Part shown: positions 38,308 to 49,273 of the stretch, one piece after another
How the letters are laid out: each line of letters starts with the position of its first letter
Position numbering within the stretch: the stretch's first letter is position 1
From: Symsagittifera roscoffensis
Lineage: Eukaryota; Xenacoelomorpha; Acoela; Convolutidae
Reading direction: 5' to 3'
Length of the DNA: 64,000 bases
Assembly (NCBI RefSeq): GCF_963678635.1
Contig: NC_087068.1
Span: 17,613,872 to 17,677,871 of the forward strand
The notes under the pieces: generated by a model
The model's input: only the letters and a program-made list of their open reading frames with translations
Database searches by the model: none
Told to the model about the DNA's origin: nothing
Translations under genes and position numbers: made by a program

Positions 38308-41300
38308 CTGATGGTCAGATCAAATTTAAAATATTCGGAAAATCAAAATTCACAAACATTTAATACGAATTCTCAGAAATTTTTGATGAACATCTAAAAA
38401 ATTCAGAAAGCAAAATTTACGACAGAAAAACGAATAGAAACAGAAACAGTAACTTTTCTTAGGTATCCATGTCACTTAAAGTATCCAGTTTCTACCTCTC
38501 CATCTTAATTATTTCAAAAACTACCGCCGTCACTGCCCAAATTCAGGGACAAATCTACGATATTCTCGATAGAAGCGGATTTTCTTTTTTTGTAAATTTG
38601 ATTTTCGAGGTATGGCAAATTACAATAAAAGTCCTTTTTTCCAGAATTTATGTGCTACCAGATTAGTCATTTTTAAGGCTCCTAGCAGATACAGTTCTAA
38701 AATCAAAAAACGGAATTATAAAACAATGCTCAAAAATGTTGTAATTATTTTCGCCACTCCAATTGGTTATACGAACGCTTCCAAAACCATTTAGGACCCT
38801 AGAATAATACCAGTTCCAAAAAAATTCTGGCCCCAAATTTGCCTTTAGAAAAAGTTACGGTTGACCGGACAAATTTTTATGGTCATATTTAAAGGTGCTA
38901 ACAATGTCAAACCCCGTACCCAATTTATTACTGGTTCCTTAAGCGACAAAAAACTATATTTTTGCAATAAAATTCTTTTGAAAACTTCCTCTCAGTTGCC
39001 TCTCAATATCCTCCCTCGCATAATTTTTGTACCAATTTTCAAAGAAAACGACATATATTTGTGCTCGGGTGGTTTTTTCTCGGATGATTTTCTACTTTTT
39101 ATCAGGCCGAGATTTGAAAAAAAATTTAAATCATCCTAAAATCATTTATGTTGTGAGCTAGAACTTGAACGATATTCAAAATTTGCGATGAATTTTGCAA
39201 ATTATTAAGGTTTGAAAGTTGCCAGTTTCGCAGTGCTAGTAACGCGTAAGCAGCGGAATAATTTGGCTCGGAAATTATTCCAGATTGAGTTAAGGAATGG
39301 TAGTTGTTGTTCCGACTTTCGATACGAAAGTAACGGAATATTTGTGCTCTGGGTGGGTTTTTTTTCTTCAGACAAAATTCGACTTTTTAACTAGCCATTT
39401 TTGACAAAATTTTTTAATATCATTCAAAAGGTATTGTTGTCATGAGCTCAAATTTGAAAAGATGTTTCACCTGTGATCATTTGTCGTGAAGTTATGGGTG
39501 TTCAAAGATTGCCATTTTGGCCAATTTGGCTAATTAACGCGCGATATATTTCGCGCTATTAACGCGTAAGCGGAGATTTAATCCGCCTTAGAAATCGTTC
39601 CAAATTGGTTCAAGAAAGCTTATATGCCATAATTAGTAAAATAATAGGAGCGAAATCTATCTTTTTGTATTTTATATGGCGTGTGAGGGGATGATTTTCA
39701 TAAAAATTTTCAAATTTTAGAAAAAAAAATTTCATTTTATTTTATAATATTTAGTTTTTTTTTTGTTATTACTGCTCATGAAACCTCAAAAGGCAGTCGG
39801 AACATCCAGGGCTTCGCCCTGATACGAGCAGTCTTGTTCTAATTTTTAAACTATTTTATGCTAAATGCATCGTTTTGTATGCTGGGTAGCGTAAGAGGGA
39901 TTTTTTTCAAAAAACAAATTCTGATAGTTTTATTTTTAGTTTTTTCATATTTTTGAAAGTTTGGTCGAATTTGGAAATTACAAAAACTCACTGAACGTTA
40001 AAGGACAGTCAAAACCATCAGGCCTTTGCCCTGATATTAGTAGTCTTGTCAGTACCTAATAGAGATCTGAATAAATTTTGGTAAACATTTTTTTTTTAAA
40101 TCGTTCATGTTTGCTCTATTTTTTCAACCTCGAAAAAACAATACATGAATTTTGAAGAAAAGCAGCATAATTATATTTTATGCTTGCGGTGTTTTTTTTA
40201 TTCATCCAATTTCCTGCAATCAAACTTTTAGCTTTTACCCAAAAAAAATAAACACTATTGAAGATATTGTCTCCCTGAGTTCTAATTTTAAAAGATATTT
40301 TTCCTTCAATTATTATTTTTTGAAAAAATCTGGGATTTTGAAAATCGCCACTTTTACCATGCTTTTGACTAATTTATGCACGCTTTTAAGATTTGGTTTC
40401 TGATGCTGAAAATTTAACGTTATTGTTGTTCCGATTTTCGATACGAAAGTAACGGAATATTTGTGCTCGGGGTGGGTTTTTTTTTCTTCAGACAACTTTC
40501 GACTTTTTAACTAGCCTTTTTTGACGGAATTTTTTTATATCATTCAAAAGTTATTGTTGTCCTGAGCTTAAGTTTGAAAACATATTTTACCTGTGATGCT
40601 TTTTGTAAAGTTAGGAGGGTTTAAAGGTTGCCATTTTGGGCATTTTGACCAATTTGGGACAATTAACGCGCGATATAATTCGCGCTATTAACCCATAAGC
40701 GGAGATTTAATCCGTCTTATTAATTGATCCAATTTGGTTGAACGAAGCTTATTCGCCCTAATTGATTTGTTACAATGAACGAAATTTTTCTTTTTGTACT
40801 TTAAACGGCGTGTGGGGGGATGATTTTCATTTAAAAAATTCAAATTTTAGAAAAAAAAAACTTCCTTTTATTTTATTTCATTTAATTTTTTTAATGTTAT
40901 TACTGCTGCTCCATGAACCTTAAAAGGCAGTCGAAACATTCAGGGCTTTGCCCTGATACGAGCAATCTTGTTGTTCCGACTTTCGATACGAAAGTAACGG
41001 AATATTTGTGCTCCTTGGTGGGTTTTTTCTTTCTTCAGACAAATTTCGACTTTTTAACTAGCCATTTTTGACGGAATTTTTTTAATATCTTTCGAAAAGT
41101 ATTGTTGTCATGAGCTCAAATTTGAAAAGATGTTTCACCTGTGATCATTTTTCGTAAAGTTATGGGGGTTTAAAGATTGGCAATTGGGCCATTTTGGGAC
41201 AATTAACGCGCGATATAATTCGCGCTATTAACGCGTAAGCGGAGTGTTAATCCGTCTTAGAAATCGTTCCAAATTGGTTCAAAAAAGCTTATATGCCATA

Positions 41301-44273
41301 ATTAGTATAATAATAGGAGCGAAATCTATCTTTTTGTGTTTTATATGGCGTGTGAGGGGATGATTTTCATAAAAATTTTCAAATTTTAGAAAAAAAAATT
41401 TCATTTTATTTTATAATATTTAGTTTTTTTTTTGTTATTACTGCTCATGAAACCTCAAAAGGCAGTCGGAACATCCAGGGCTTCGCCCTGATACGAGCAG
41501 TCTTGTTCTAATTTTTACGCTATTTTATGCTAAATACATCGTTTTGTATGCTGGGTAGCGTAAGAGGGATTTTTTTCAAAAAACAAATTCTGATAGTTTT
41601 ATTTTTAGTTTTTTCATATTTTTGAAAGTTTGGTCGAATTTGGAAATTACAAAAACTCACTGAACGTTAAAGGACAGTCAAAACCATCAGGCCTTTGCCC
41701 TGATATTAGTAGTCTTGTCAGTACCTAATAGAGATCTGAATAAATTTTGGTAAACATTTTTTTTTTAAATCGTTCATGTTTGCTCTATTTTTTCAACCTC
41801 GAAAAAACAATACATGAATTTTGAAGAAAAGCAGCATAATTATATTTTATGCTTGCGGTGTTTTTTTTATTCATCCAATTTCCTGCAATCAAAGTTTTAG
41901 CTTTTACCCAAAAAAAAATAAACACTATTGAAGATATTGTCTCCCTGAGTTCTAATTTTAAAAGATATTTTTCCTTCAATTATTATTTTTTGAAAAAATC
42001 TGGGATTTTGAAAATCACCACTTTTACCATGCTTTTGACTGATTTATGCACGCTTTTAAGATTTGGTTTCTGATGCTGAAAATTTAACGTTATTGTTCTT
42101 CCGATTTTCGATACGAAAGTAACGGAATATTTGTGCTCGGGGTGGGTTTTTTTTCTTCAGACAACTTTCGACTTTTTAACTAGCCATTTTTGACGGAATT
42201 TTTTTATATCATTCAAACGTTATTGTTGTCCTGAGCTTAAGTTTGAAAACATATTTTACCTGTGATGCTTTTCGTAAAGTTAGGAGGGTTTAAAGATTGC
42301 CATTTTGGGCATTTTGACCAATTTGGGACAATTAACGCGCGATATAATTCGCGCTATTAACCCATAAGCGGAGATTTAATCCGTCTTATTAATTGATCCA
42401 AATTGGTTGAACGAAGCTTATTCGCCCTAATTGATTTGTTACAATGAACGAAATCTTTCTTTTTGTACTTTAAACGGCGTGTGGGGGGATGACTTTCATT
42501 AAAAAAATTCAAATTTTAGAAAAAAAAAATTCCTTTTATTTTATTTCATTTAATTTTTTTAATGTTATTACTGCTGCTCCATGAACCTCAAAAAAGGCAG
42601 TCGGAACATTCAATGCTTCGCCCTGATACGAGCAATCTTGTTGTTCCGACTTTCGATACGAAAGTAACGGAATATTTGTGCTCGGGGTGGGTTTTTTCTT
42701 TCTTCAGACAAATTTCGACTTTTTAACTAGCCATTTTTGACGGAATTTTTTTAATATCATTCGAAAGGTATTGTTGTCATGAGCTCAAATTTGAAAAGAT
42801 GTTTCACCTGTGATCATTTTTCGTAAAGTTATGGGGGTTTAAAGATTGGCAATTGGGCCATTTTGGGACAATTAACGCGCGATATAATTCGCGCTATTAA
42901 CGCGTAAGTGGAGTGTTAATCCGTCTTAGAAATCGTTCCAAATTGGTTGAAAGAAGCTTAATTGCCATAATTGATTTGTTATCAGGAGGAAAAATTATAT
43001 TTTTGTTTTTTATATGGCGTGTGGGGGGATGAATTTCATAAAAATTTCAAATTTAAGAAAAAAAAATTTAATTTTGTTTTATTACATTTAATTTTTTAAT
43101 GTTATTACTGCTCCATAAACCTTAAAAGGCAATCGGAACATTCAGGGCTTCGCCCTGATACGAGCAGTCTTGTTTTATTTCTGGCGAATTATCCCGCACT
43201 AAAAGATTTTCCAAATTGAATTGAGGCAGGCTAATCGGCCGTAATACCTTCGTACAACTCAAATTTTTCCACATGATTTTTGATATTTTTCAAAATATAT
43301 GGTTTTTATTATATTTTTTATCAGTTTTACCGATCACCGATCAAGGGGCAAACGAAACATTCAGGTCTTTGCCCGGATATACGACCAGCCTTGTTTTAGT
43401 TAAATGGGCTGTGAAGTTTGTTTATTATCAATCTGAAATATTGAGCTTTAGACAGAAAATGATGAGCAAATTTTCCTCTAAGAAAAGTAAATTGATCCTT
43501 CCTGTCATTTCCGGTCACAAATGCGTGAGTCATCATACCTCCTCCCGCGAGCAGACAGCATAGTTGCAAAATGCCGAAAACGGCTCCAACAGCGAACGGC
43601 GCCGCGTTGCAACAACTAATGCACAGTGCCAATATGAGAACTACAAATATGGGGATTCCAACTATGAATGCTATTATGAGCATAGAGCGGACGCCTATGA
43701 CTTCGCGCCAATGGTGATCATAGATCGAGGCTATTTTGGAAGTATAAGCTCCGCAGCTGCCTTTATCCTGCAGATATGAGACGAAAGTGAGTTTTACAGC
43801 TCATTAGAAAAATTGATTGTTAAAAAAATTACCTTGGGTTTGTAGAAAGAAGTCAAAATTCGTAATATATAACTTTTGCACTCTTAAACGTTGCTCTGAA
43901 ATCATTTCGGTTTCCGTTTTTCTGATGTCTGAAAACATCATCAAAAACATTCAAATAAAAAATTTTCAAGAACATTTTTCAACTATGAATTGAGGTTTGC
44001 TTATGATTAGCGCAGAGTTATTTTGCTCAGATCCATATGTTATATAACGTAAGTTAGATTCAAATGTGATCAGATTAATTTTCTATTTGTTAAATAATCT
44101 TCACTTTCTACCGGGAGGTTATGTTTATCGTTTTTGACATCTTCATCACTCGGACAAAATGACCAAATGCCTCCGACTGTGTCGCCATTTTTCCACACTC
44201 GGTTTAAATTCCCGAACAGCGCAAAGCCCACCACGAAAGTCTCCAAAATGATACAAAGAAGCGCATGGCACAT
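38121..44273 (-). CDS. Claudin/PMP22-like four-TM protein, three exons
   Basis: Minus-strand gene: exon 1 44112-44273 (54 codons), exon 2 43502-43767, exon 3 38121-38307 (or its identical copy at 34930-35116). Exon 1 gives TM1 and the claudin-family signature: Trp27, GIW at 35-37, Cys40, Cys59. Exon 2 gives TM2 and TM3; exon 3 gives TM4 and tail. Splicing 1-2 uses GT-AG (344-nt intron, phase 0). The 2-3 junction implied by alignment with the 201-aa paralogue reads gacag/gaagga at the donor, so the intron would be GA-AG or the donor is mutated. Family role: tetraspan proteins of epithelial junctions or plasma membrane. Intron 2 (about 5.2 kb or more) is filled with HINE arrays. The alternative is a recently broken gene. 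Confidence 0.65.
39309..39836 (+). mobile_element. HINE-type element, copy 7
   Basis: Starts at the position of a third 3.19-kb unit and is also the first element of the 1.67-kb tandem unit. Intact GTTCCGACT, AGTCGGAAC, hairpin and CAGTCTTG. Confidence 0.78.
40428..40970 (+). mobile_element. HINE-type element, copy 8
   Basis: Slightly diverged subfamily: 5' GTTCCGATTTTCG, 3' AGTCGAAAC, hairpin CAGGGCTTTGCCCTG and end CAATCTTG. Abuts copy 9 across TT. Confidence 0.75.
40973..41505 (+). mobile_element. HINE-type element, copy 9
   Basis: First element of the second 1.67-kb unit, with intact termini, AGTCGGAAC and hairpin CAGGGCTTCGCCCTG. Confidence 0.78.
42098..42640 (+). mobile_element. HINE-type element, copy 10
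   Basis: Counterpart of copy 8. The first base pair of the head differs (cttccgattttcg) and the hairpin is damaged (CAATGCTTCGCCCTG). Confidence 0.72.
42643..43172 (+). mobile_element. HINE-type element, copy 11
   Basis: Last of the full copies. Intact head GTTCCGACTTTCG, subterminal AATCGGAAC, hairpin CAGGGCTTCGCCCTG and end CAGTCTTG, followed by TT. Confidence 0.77.
43175..43393 (+). mobile_element. Diverged HINE 3' fragment
   Basis: Keeps only the 3' portion in decayed form (caaacgaaacattcagg, a broken CAGGTCTTTGCCCGG hairpin, end CCAGCCTTG). It ends about 110 bases short of exon 2 of the claudin-like gene, within that gene's large second intron. Confidence 0.5.
43502..43767 (-). CDS. 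Exon 2 of claudin-like gene (TM2-TM3)
   Basis: The acceptor (atatctgcag) lies just above 43767. The exon starts DKGSCGAYTSK, matching IDKSKQCASYTEK of the paralogue, continues through YDHHW and two long membrane helices, and reaches FVTGND at 43502. Beyond that the frame runs on about 30 codons of unrelated residues to a stop at 43396-43398, which I take as intron read-through. Confidence 0.75.
44112..44273 (-). CDS. Exon 1 of claudin-like gene (TM1 and GIW motif)
   Basis: The ATG at 44271-44273 opens 54 codons with TM1 (about residues 3-22) and VWKNGDTVGGIWSFC, collinear with the first 52 residues of the intact paralogue. The donor ccg/gtagaa follows. A Tc1-type MITE lies 66 bases upstream of the ATG. 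Confidence 0.78.
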
Positions 44274-44339
44274 TTCGAATTAATCGGATTTCAAATTGAT
44301 AATTTTTGATTTGATTACAAACATGAAGTAAAATTACTA

Positions 44340-44826
44340 CACTAGTGGACAAAATTAGACGCAAATTGGCGTTTTTTCTCTCTAAAATTTCTATTCTCTC
44401 AAATGTCTATTTTGGACAAACTTTACTAAAAATTGCTTAAAAATTTTTACATCGACCGTCAGGAACTGATCTGAACTACCCTCCCTAAAAGCATCAACTT
44501 TTAGTTTGAAGCACTTATCAGTTTATTCCGAGTCTGAAAAAGTCAGTTTTCACTATTTTAAGAAATTTTTCTATGGGAGTAATGAGCGGACTAGAAAAAT
44601 TCGATGAAACGATGTGAAATAACTTAAACGATAAAATTGCTTTTTTGAGTTGTTTCTGATAATTTCAAGCTGTAGTTTCCCATAATTTCAATAGTTCAGA
44701 CCGCTTGCTGTCGGTCGATGGAAATTTTTGTACAGATTTCAAGTAAATATTGTCCAAAATGATTCTTCAAAATGGGCATGTAAGAGAAAGAAAATCTGAA
44801 TTTGGGTTTATTTTTGACCACTAGCG
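44340..44826. mobile_element. Tc1/mariner-type MITE, copy 1 (487 bp)
   Basis: Flanked by TA on both sides (44338-44339, 44827-44828). Terminal inverted repeats: CACTAGTGGACAAAATTAG at the left, CGCTAGTGGTCAAAAATAA when the right end is inverted. It has no coding capacity. It sits in the upstream region of the claudin-like gene, so it may have altered that promoter. Confidence 0.85.
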
Positions 44827-44828
44827 TA

Positions 44829-45501
44829 GTACATAGAAACAGAGCGTAGATCAGCAATGGTTCATTTTAATCTCGATTATAAAACTTTCGATACAAGTTG
44901 ATAGTCATCAAAAATCAAACAGTTTGAATACCATGCAACATATAAAAAAATGCATCCATTGTTATAGTTTTCCCATTGAATAAAGCTCAATATTTTTAAC
45001 GCACAGGTTTAAGTTGCCTCACGTTGCTAGTGCATAGATTCGTGTGCACTAGCCCGAGATCTATTGACATATTTCGAGATAAAACACACGTGTTCAGTAT
45101 GTTTCCGTGCCATTTTTGAAAAACTAGTGCAAAATTTTAATTACTCTCGCAAAATTTGATTTATTAGAGTAGTGTATGAATATTAATGCTTTATTTGAAA
45201 AAACTAGAGCAATATTTAAAATTTTAGTGCAAAATTTTTCTTTGAATAATCAATCAAAAGAAATTAGAATGAAAAACACCTGTAAATGCGTGTATACCTG
45301 AAAACTTTTCAATTGTGTGTGTTTTGTTCAATTTTTTACAGGTATTTTTTTTATATCAGATAAGCAACAGCTTACATTGCATCTCGAATATTGTTCACAA
45401 CTCGACACTGCATGTCTCGATTTATTTAAGAAACTAGTCGATTCAATATATAGCTGTTGCTTGTCCACTCAATCGATTTTAATTGTTTGCTCTACGTTAT
45501 A
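44829..45501. other. AT-rich DNA between the two MITEs
   Basis: No gene recognised. A short inverted word around 45030-45055 (gctagtgcatag...tgtgcactagc) and runs of aaaatttt are the only features noticed. Confidence 0.45.
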
Positions 45502-45808
45502 CACTAGTGGACAGAAACAGCGCATTTTTTAGATTTTACTCTGTAAAATGACTGTTTTTAGTGTGCATTTTGGACAACAATTCCTTCGAAACTTATTAAA
45601 ATTTTTTACATAGAGCAAAAGAAAATGATTAGAGCTACCATCAGTGAAAGTATCATTATTTGGTTTCAAAGACTTACCACTGTCATCCGGGCCTGAAATC
45701 GCCAGTTTTCCTCATCTGAATTAAGTTTTTTACTTCGCGTGAATAAGTAACAAACAAGCATTTTACAGAGTGAAATCCTGAATTTGCGCTTAATTTTGTC
45801 CACTAGTG
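45502..45808. mobile_element. Tc1/mariner-type MITE, copy 2 (307 bp)
   Basis: TA target duplication (45500-45501, 45809-45810) and near-perfect inverted ends: CACTAGTGGACAGAAACAGC at the left and CACTAGTGGACAAAATTAAG for the inverted right end. Internal words shared with copy 1 (ttttggaca, tttttacat, gagctacc, cagttttc) show the same family, shortened. Confidence 0.88.
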
Positions 45809-45913
45809 TATGTCATAGCTTGATGATTTATTCTTGATTGAATTGCTCATCTAGCGGTTAGGTGAAGCTTGAATGAATTTGGTATTTTTTTTATGTTGGA
45901 CCAAACAAATTCT

Positions 45914-46113
45914 NNNNNNNNNNNNNNNNNNNNNNNNNNNNNNNNNNNNNNNNNNNNNNNNNNNNNNNNNNNNNNNNNNNNNNNNNNNNNNNNNNNNNNN
46001 NNNNNNNNNNNNNNNNNNNNNNNNNNNNNNNNNNNNNNNNNNNNNNNNNNNNNNNNNNNNNNNNNNNNNNNNNNNNNNNNNNNNNNNNNNNNNNNNNNNN
46101 NNNNNNNNNNNNN
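45914..46113. other. Assembly gap of 200 N
   Basis: Exactly 200 undetermined bases. Any frame reported across it is meaningless. The left boundary of the segmental duplication that follows is hidden inside it. Confidence 0.99.
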
Positions 46114-48450
46114 GGGGTTGAAAACGATTTCTTGGGAGTCAAAAAACGCAGTGGCCAGCAGAGTAATCGTAATCAGAAGCCTGTTTTTTTTTGTTCTGAC
46201 TTTTGAAGATTTTCTCGTAAAAATTGTGCTCGATGCGGTTTTTCAGTCCAATGAAATGAATTAGGTTTGTCTTTTGGCCAATTTCGAGACTATTTTGTTT
46301 CATATCATCTAAAATGTATTGATGTCTTCAGCTAAAATTTTAAAAGAGACTTAACCAAAGATGATTTCAGTTTGACCATTGGATGTTACGTGCCATTAAC
46401 GTATATGTGACAATTTACTTCAGCTCAGAAACTGTTTTTAATTGATTGAAACCGATATATTTTGTCTTGTTATTATGTTTCTGGTAACTAGAATATAAAA
46501 ACATCCTTTAAGAGTGATTTCAAATAAACCGATTATGTTTTCACAAAAAGACAAAGCGGATTTTTACGCCATTTGCGATACAGTACAAAAATAGCACAGC
46601 AGTTAACCAAAAAAAAGTTGAAAGCTTGAATTGAAAAAACAATGAAAAAAAATTGAATTCTTTTTTACATTTATCTTGCATGCGTTCAATTTAAGAAAAA
46701 CTTACCGAAAGGTCACAATTCCCGCCAGTGTTAGGTTAGTTTTGAAACAAAACTTGTCAAAAGGTTACCAAGCACACATTTTTCCAAGCGCACCGGGGTT
46801 GCCAAACTTCACGCCCTCTTCCCAACAAAACGCATAAAAAATATTAGAATAAAAAAGTATCATTTAACGGCGAATTATGAGGCACTAAACATATTTAACA
46901 AAAAAATCATCAGCGAAAAAATGAAATTAAAATTAAAAGTTGGCTTACAAACAACTTGATAATTTTAAGAACAGAATTTAACATTTAAAATACAGACATG
47001 CTTAAAACATATCTGCTGGCCAAACAATCCCCCAAAACGATACGTCAACTGCTGTCCTAAATGCTTCAAACGTTTTTAATCAAGTAGTTACTAACCCAGT
47101 CTACATTCTGATTTGATAACGTTTGCTTATCGCAAGCTTAATAATATTGTCTACTCTTTTCATTGAAAATGTTAGTTAATTTTCTAAAAATCAAAAGCCC
47201 TTTCATAAATTTTTATTTCGCAAAGGACAGTCATCGACCTTAAACGAGCAGTTTTGTTGATATTGCCATAGTGCCTCCATGAAAACATCTTAATGAAACA
47301 TTTTATAAAACCCCCTGAATTAGAGTACTTGCTTGAAAAACTGACCTGCTCTTTTAGATCATAGGTCAAACTACTTCTGTGACTAAAACAAAACTGCACT
47401 GTAAAGCTAATGATAGATTCTCTTCAGTTAAGTAAAACTCCGCATCCGTGAACATCCGTGCATTAATTTTCGCTTCGAACCATCCAATCTGGATCAAGTT
47501 AAGTCAAACATTTATTTATTTGATTGAAAAATGTGGATGATTCTGCTGATTGATTTAAATCGGGAACTGTTTCCATCTTAAAGTTTTCAAGGGCTAGTTA
47601 ACCCGCAAAATGTTGCACTCCCTAGTTTGCTTGATTTTAGAGTTTCTCATTCTGGGTTTTGCAGTTTTTGGTAACTTCAATTTTGCTTGGAAAAAGAACG
47701 GCACCTACGGAGGCTTATGGCAATACTGCCCAGATATGAAAGACCGAGACAGCGGTCATCTTCAAATTGATAAAAGCAAACAGTGCGCATCTTATACTGA
47801 AAAAACTGCGTTATTTTATGGTCATTATTGGACCCAAATTCAAGCCATGAGAGGCTTACTTATACTGGTTATAATACTAGCTTTACCCATTATAATCCTT
47901 CTAATAATGTCTTTTTGTGCTGATGATTGTGGAATTGTACCTTGTATTTTGGAAATTTTATTCGGTATTTTGCAGTTTATTTGTATGCTTCCAGTGGCGG
48001 CTCTTATGACTTTTAATTTTGTTACAAAAGACGACACCAAAACTGGGCCTAATTGGTGTTTCTACCTCGTGTGGATGTCGGCTGTTTGTTCTTTCGTTAT
48101 AGTGATCGTTCTGCTCACAGAATGCGCCCCATGTTGGAATAAAGGTGGCGACAACAAAAAAGATGAAAAAGCTAGTCAAGAAAGCACGAAACTAAAGAAA
48201 AGTGAGCCAGCATAAAACTAACAAATAAAATGCAATATTTAAAATTAACGAATCTGTCAACGTTCAATCATTGTAAAACATTTTATTAAAACCTTAAGTG
48301 ATCAAAAAATCAAAGTCTGATTAAACAAATTCCACAAACTAAAAAAATGAACCATAGCAACGTCATTTTAATCAAATGTCGAAATATGTTTACAAAACCT
48401 TGCAATTATAGAGTACGAATTCAATATTTAATCCTATTTTGCTCTTTATA
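46114..48450 (+). repeat. Segmental duplication, parent copy (with intact claudin-like gene)
   Basis: The sequence from the gap to past the intact claudin-like gene matches 49888-50900 in order and orientation: the leading block gaaaacgatttcttggg...cagaaactgtttt, a gcgg...catttgcgatacag block, then the gene's 3' half and its downstream DNA. The other copy lacks about 1.28 kb of the middle. The first 330 bases include a diverged HINE head (about 46182-46440). Confidence 0.8.
47610..48215 (+). CDS. Claudin/PMP22-like four-TM protein, intron-less paralogue
   Basis: 201 codons in one exon. TM1 is at about 3-24. The extracellular loop carries the claudin-family signature (Trp27, GLW 35-37, Cys40, Cys59). 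TM2 is at about 80-104, TM3 at 110-138 and TM4 at 148-172, with a Lys/Glu/Ser-rich cytoplasmic tail. Members of this superfamily form paracellular barriers or act as membrane adaptors. The order of motifs matches the three-exon paralogue at 38121-44273, but both introns of that gene are absent here, so this copy lost its introns or arose by retrocopying. AATAAA follows the stop within 15 bases. The frame is undamaged. Confidence 0.85.
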   Translation: MLHSLVCLILEFLILGFAVFGNFNFAWKKNGTYGGLWQYCPDMKDRDSGHLQIDKSKQCASYTEKTALFYGHYWTQIQAMRGLLILVIILALPIIILLIMSFCADDCGIVPCILEILFGILQFICMLPVAALMTFNFVTKDDTKTGPNWCFYLVWMSAVCSFVIVIVLLTECAPCWNKGGDNKKDEKASQESTKLKKSEPA

Positions 48451-48683
48451 GCATGCCCTAATCAAATTCAGGCCTCGTAGGGTCCTTGGTGCAAGTATGC
48501 GAGGAAGAATCGCAATTGCTGTGCTTGTTACAATCAAGTCGCGAAGTAACAGGAAGTAACTATAGCTAAGGGTGGTTTTTTTCCGCCTGATGTTATGTGC
48601 CTCATGAATAGCTTGTAGTTGCTAAGAAATGGCATCATATTAAAACCGTATTAGTAGTGATTTAGATTAGAAAAAAAAACTTT
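48216..48683. other. Downstream flank of the intact claudin-like gene
   Basis: AT-rich DNA. The first 230 bases are shared with the duplicate at about 50640-50900. Nothing else recognised. Confidence 0.5.
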
Positions 48684-49213
48684 AAAATTTTCTCCGTTTC
48701 GATAATAAGTGGTCAAAATTATTGGATTTTCAGACTAATTATCAGCTTACATTACTGTAGTCGTTCCGCAATCGCTGAAGTAAAAGAGACAAAAAATATA
48801 GGTCTAAGCTTTCAATGAGCAGTTATTAACTAGTATTTGAATTTTCATGAGCTAGGCCTGCCCCTCCCCTTACACCCCAACACAAAATTTGATCAAAGAA
48901 ATTAATTTCAAAATGCCTCAGAGACCAACTATAGCAAACTTGCAAAAATTTTCTCCTTTTCGATAATAAGTGGTCAAAATTATTGGCTTTTCAGATTAAT
49001 TTACAGCTTACATTACTGTAGTCGTTCCGCAATCGCTGAAGTAAAAGAGACAAAAAATATAGGTCTTAGCATTCAATGAGCAGTTATTAACCTGTATTTG
49101 AATTTTCATGAGCTAGGCCTGCCCCTCCCCTTACACCCCAACACAAAATTTGATCAAAGAAATTAATTTCGAATTTCCTCAGAGACCATCTATAGCAAAC
49201 TTGCAAAAATTTG
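48684..49213. repeat. 261-bp tandem duplication
   Basis: Two units at an offset of 261 bases (anchor gataataagtggtcaaaatt at 48701 and 48962), each containing agctaggcctgcccctcccc. They differ by a handful of substitutions. The second unit ends near 49213, 60 bases before a hAT-like MITE. Confidence 0.9.
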
Positions 49214-49273
49214 AAGCCATTTGACTTCGTTGTGCGAATTGATAAAGTTGAATTTAATGATGAGCGGCCCCTA

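Larger units (their letters stand above)
32927..39308 (+). repeat. 3,191-bp tandem duplication (two units) bounded by HINE 5' ends
   Basis: Units 32927-36117 and 36118-39308 align base for base at an offset of 3191 with only scattered substitutions, so the duplication is recent. Each unit holds two HINEs, then about 2.1 kb of passenger DNA. The passenger contains a claudin-like terminal exon (minus strand) and an older HINE fragment (35845-36117, 39036-39308). A third HINE begins exactly where a third unit would start (39309). Confidence 0.92.
39309..42642 (+). repeat. 1.67-kb tandem duplication (two units) bounded by HINE 5' ends
   Basis: Units of roughly 39309-40972 and 40973-42642 repeat the order HINE, 590-bp spacer, HINE at an offset of about 1664-1670. 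The spacer contains its own diverged HINE 3' end (AGTCAAAAC...CAGGCCTTTGCCCTG...AGTCTTG, ending 40048 and 41717). A further HINE starts at 42643. Confidence 0.9.

Noticed and set aside
31790-43172. CRISPR-like array of hairpin repeats
   Set aside because: Units are about 530 bp and abut each other with no short unique spacers. The genome is eukaryotic and the termini fit helentron-type elements.
45869-46264. Frames spanning the N run
   Set aside because: Most of their length is undetermined bases.
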